From assembly GCA_027676805.1 (NCBI GenBank), contig JAQENU010000003.1, forward strand, positions 102,815-166,814: DNA of 64,000 nucleotides, in the 5' to 3' direction. Below the pieces are notes generated by a model. The model was given only the letters and a program-made list of their open reading frames with translations, was not told the DNA's origin and searched no databases. Both the position numbers and the translations under genes were made by a program. This document shows, one piece after another, positions 62,780 through 64,000 of the stretch. Within the stretch, counting starts at the first letter, position 1. The number at the start of each line of letters is the position of its first letter. Source of the DNA: Coprobacillaceae bacterium UN01-12pH3A (GTDB lineage: Bacteria; Bacillota_I; Bacilli_A; Erysipelotrichales; Coprobacillaceae).

Positions 62780-63733
62780 CTATACTTTCATCAAAAATAA
62801 TTCCAAGCCCAGTTTTTTATCGACCATTCCTTTTTTAATATTGGTATCTAATAAGGCGAGGTCATTCAATTTGCTCATTAAATCCTGTATATCATACTGG
62901 GAAGCATCGGCACGAATATAACGCAGTCTAAAAGGATTGATGCCCAGAATCTTAGCGATCTCTTGATCATTATACCCTTTTCGGTCCAATGTTTTCACTT
63001 GCATCAATAAACGCATCTGATTGGCAATCAGTACAATCAGCTTGACCGGTTCTTCATTATTTACCATCAGGTCTTTATAGATATGTACCGCTTTTTGCTG
63101 ATCCTTTTTCATAATCGCACTGACTAATTCAAAGGCATTCTCTTCTAACGGCTTACTCACAACGGCACGTACATCTTCCAAGGTAATATGCTCAGAATAC
63201 AGACACAATTTCTCGACTTCATTCGAGATCATCATCAGATCATTAGGTAAACGACTCAGCATAAACTCCAAGGCATCATCCTCAATAACCGCCCTTCTGC
63301 GCTTAATCGCATTGCGAACCGAAGATTTTAATTGATGATGTCCAATCTTATCCATCAGCATAAAGGTTGTCTCTTTTTTTAATAGCTTTACCAGTTTTTT
63401 ACGTTCATCAAAGTTTTTTACGTTATGATAAATCACAAATATTGTAGATTCCATTGGTGCTTTCAGGTATTTTTCCAGTAAAGTGCCATCTTGATTAAGA
63501 CTCGCCGGTCCTTTTTGTGTCGTTAAAAAATAAGGATTTTTCAACAGCACCATTTTATAGTCACTTAAAAAAGGAGGCATATTGCAGTCCTCAATTACTT
63601 CTTTCAGTTCTGTTGCAGCTGAATCATAAACAGCAAGATTCATATTTTCTTCACTGATTCCATATTCTGTTTTAATATCTTTTAGTTTTTGTTCCAATAG
63701 AAACGTTTCTTCCCCATAAAGCACATAAATCAT
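62780..63733 (-). CDS. holA: DNA polymerase III subunit delta
   Basis: A 317-residue clamp-loader subunit: MIYVLYGEETFLLEQKLKDIK, a central AAA+-like domain without Walker A, and a C-terminal helical bundle (ILIANQMRLLMQVKTLDRKG then INPFRLRYI). It loads the beta clamp with DnaX and HolB. The start ATG 63733 has GGTGAT directly upstream; the longest frame adds four codons. It follows comEC, as in Bacillus. Confidence 0.92.
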   Translation of the reverse strand: MIYVLYGEETFLLEQKLKDIKTEYGISEENMNLAVYDSAATELKEVIEDCNMPPFLSDYKMVLLKNPYFLTTQKGPASLNQDGTLLEKYLKAPMESTIFVIYHNVKNFDERKKLVKLLKKETTFMLMDKIGHHQLKSSVRNAIKRRRAVIEDDALEFMLSRLPNDLMMISNEVEKLCLYSEHITLEDVRAVVSKPLEENAFELVSAIMKKDQQKAVHIYKDLMVNNEEPVKLIVLIANQMRLLMQVKTLDRKGYNDQEIAKILGINPFRLRYIRADASQYDIQDLMSKLNDLALLDTNIKKGMVDKKLGLELFLMKV

Positions 63734-63762
63734 TTTTATCACCATTCAAATTATACCCTGTC

Positions 63763-64000
63763 TCAGGTTTTTCTACAATAATTAATTCGGTGAATCCCAA
63801 AAAGACTGATGATCTCCACCATTCCCATCGTATCACTGCGATAAACGTCAACATCATAGGCTTCCAGCCGTTTTAAAACCTCCGTATTAGGATGATGATA
63901 AAGGTTGTTTTTTCCCACACTGATCAGACCATACTGTGGCAGATAAGCAGACAGCAGCAAAGCACTTGTAGACGTATTAGAGCCATGATGTCCCACTTTT
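63763..64000 (-). CDS. comEC: ComEC DNA-uptake channel, C-terminal fragment (cut by window edge)
   Basis: The frame enters from the right edge and stops at 63763. KVGHHGSNTSTS is the metal-binding loop of the metallo-beta-lactamase-like domain at the C terminus of ComEC, followed by YGLISVGKNN-YHHP. This domain is fused to the membrane channel that imports single-stranded DNA. Its position upstream of holA is conserved in Firmicutes. Confidence 0.88.
   Translation of the reverse strand, partial: KVGHHGSNTSTSALLLSAYLPQYGLISVGKNNLYHHPNTEVLKRLEAYDVDVYRSDTMGMVEIISLFGIHRINYCRKT

Overview
The window is a low-GC chromosome segment of a Bacillota bacterium. The grouping hrcA-grpE-dnaK-dnaJ behind CIRCE operators, rpmB divergent from an asp23-fakA pair, and comEC next to holA fit Firmicutes. 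The many Cof-type HAD phosphatases, beta-helix surface proteins with degenerate sorting signals and ROK/AraC/MerR/HxlR regulators suggest a gut Erysipelotrichia-like host. The class-level placement is inference; no 16S or other marker is present. Base composition is fairly even except for an AT-richer block (about 1.3-11.4 kb) and a patchier, locally GC-richer block (about 40.75-43.15 kb).

Layout. 1-1.1 kb: end of an ABC-2 permease translationally coupled to uppP, resembling a bacitracin-type envelope-defence unit. 1.3-11.4 kb: a nine-gene minus-strand locus of the lactococcin 972 type. It has an Xre/TPR regulator, two secreted peptides, a lipoprotein, a DUF1430-like membrane protein with its ABC ATPase, and two large ATPase-permease fusions. 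Terminators and an attenuator-like hairpin divide it into units. 11.6-17 kb: a Cof phosphatase, then an operon of AraC/GyrI regulator, UvrA-like ATPase and serine hydrolase. 17-26.7 kb: a GGDEF-EAL protein, a decayed BglG-type regulator, two large beta-helix surface proteins and a divergent small HTH protein. 26.8-33 kb: tRNA-Arg, a Fic protein, a tandem-HD phosphodiesterase, and housekeeping genes (AI-2E exporter family, PAP2, cysE, plsC, folA).

33-40.8 kb: a candidate small RNA; a YtrA-like GntR regulator with its ABC transporter and well-placed operators; a DUF1905-like plus C39-like protein; MerR and HxlR regulators; a cation/proton antiporter; a nitroreductase; two tiny membrane proteins. 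40.8-43.3 kb: a foreign-looking segment ending at the 3' end of tRNA-His. It carries two acetyltransferase genes, each with its own TTGACA-N17-TAGAAT promoter and a similar hairpin leader, so they look like related expression cassettes. The second also has a leader peptide and an SD-masking hairpin.

43.5-52.1 kb: two tail-to-tail HAD paralogues, a Nudix protein, a four-gene operon (ROK regulator, HAD-HAD fusion, DUF1349, maltose-acetyltransferase type) divergent from a secreted phosphodiesterase-like enzyme, and a small hypothetical. 52.1-64 kb: a gene-poor stretch with repeats, then core genes: fakA, asp23, rpmB, the heat-shock operon dnaJ-dnaK-grpE-hrcA under two CIRCE elements, hemW, single-chain sdaA, holA and the 3' end of comEC.

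The most interesting parts are the extended lactococcin 972-type locus and the paired acetyltransferase cassettes with structured leaders. Start codons were chosen from Shine-Dalgarno placement, so several CDSs are shorter than the longest open frame.
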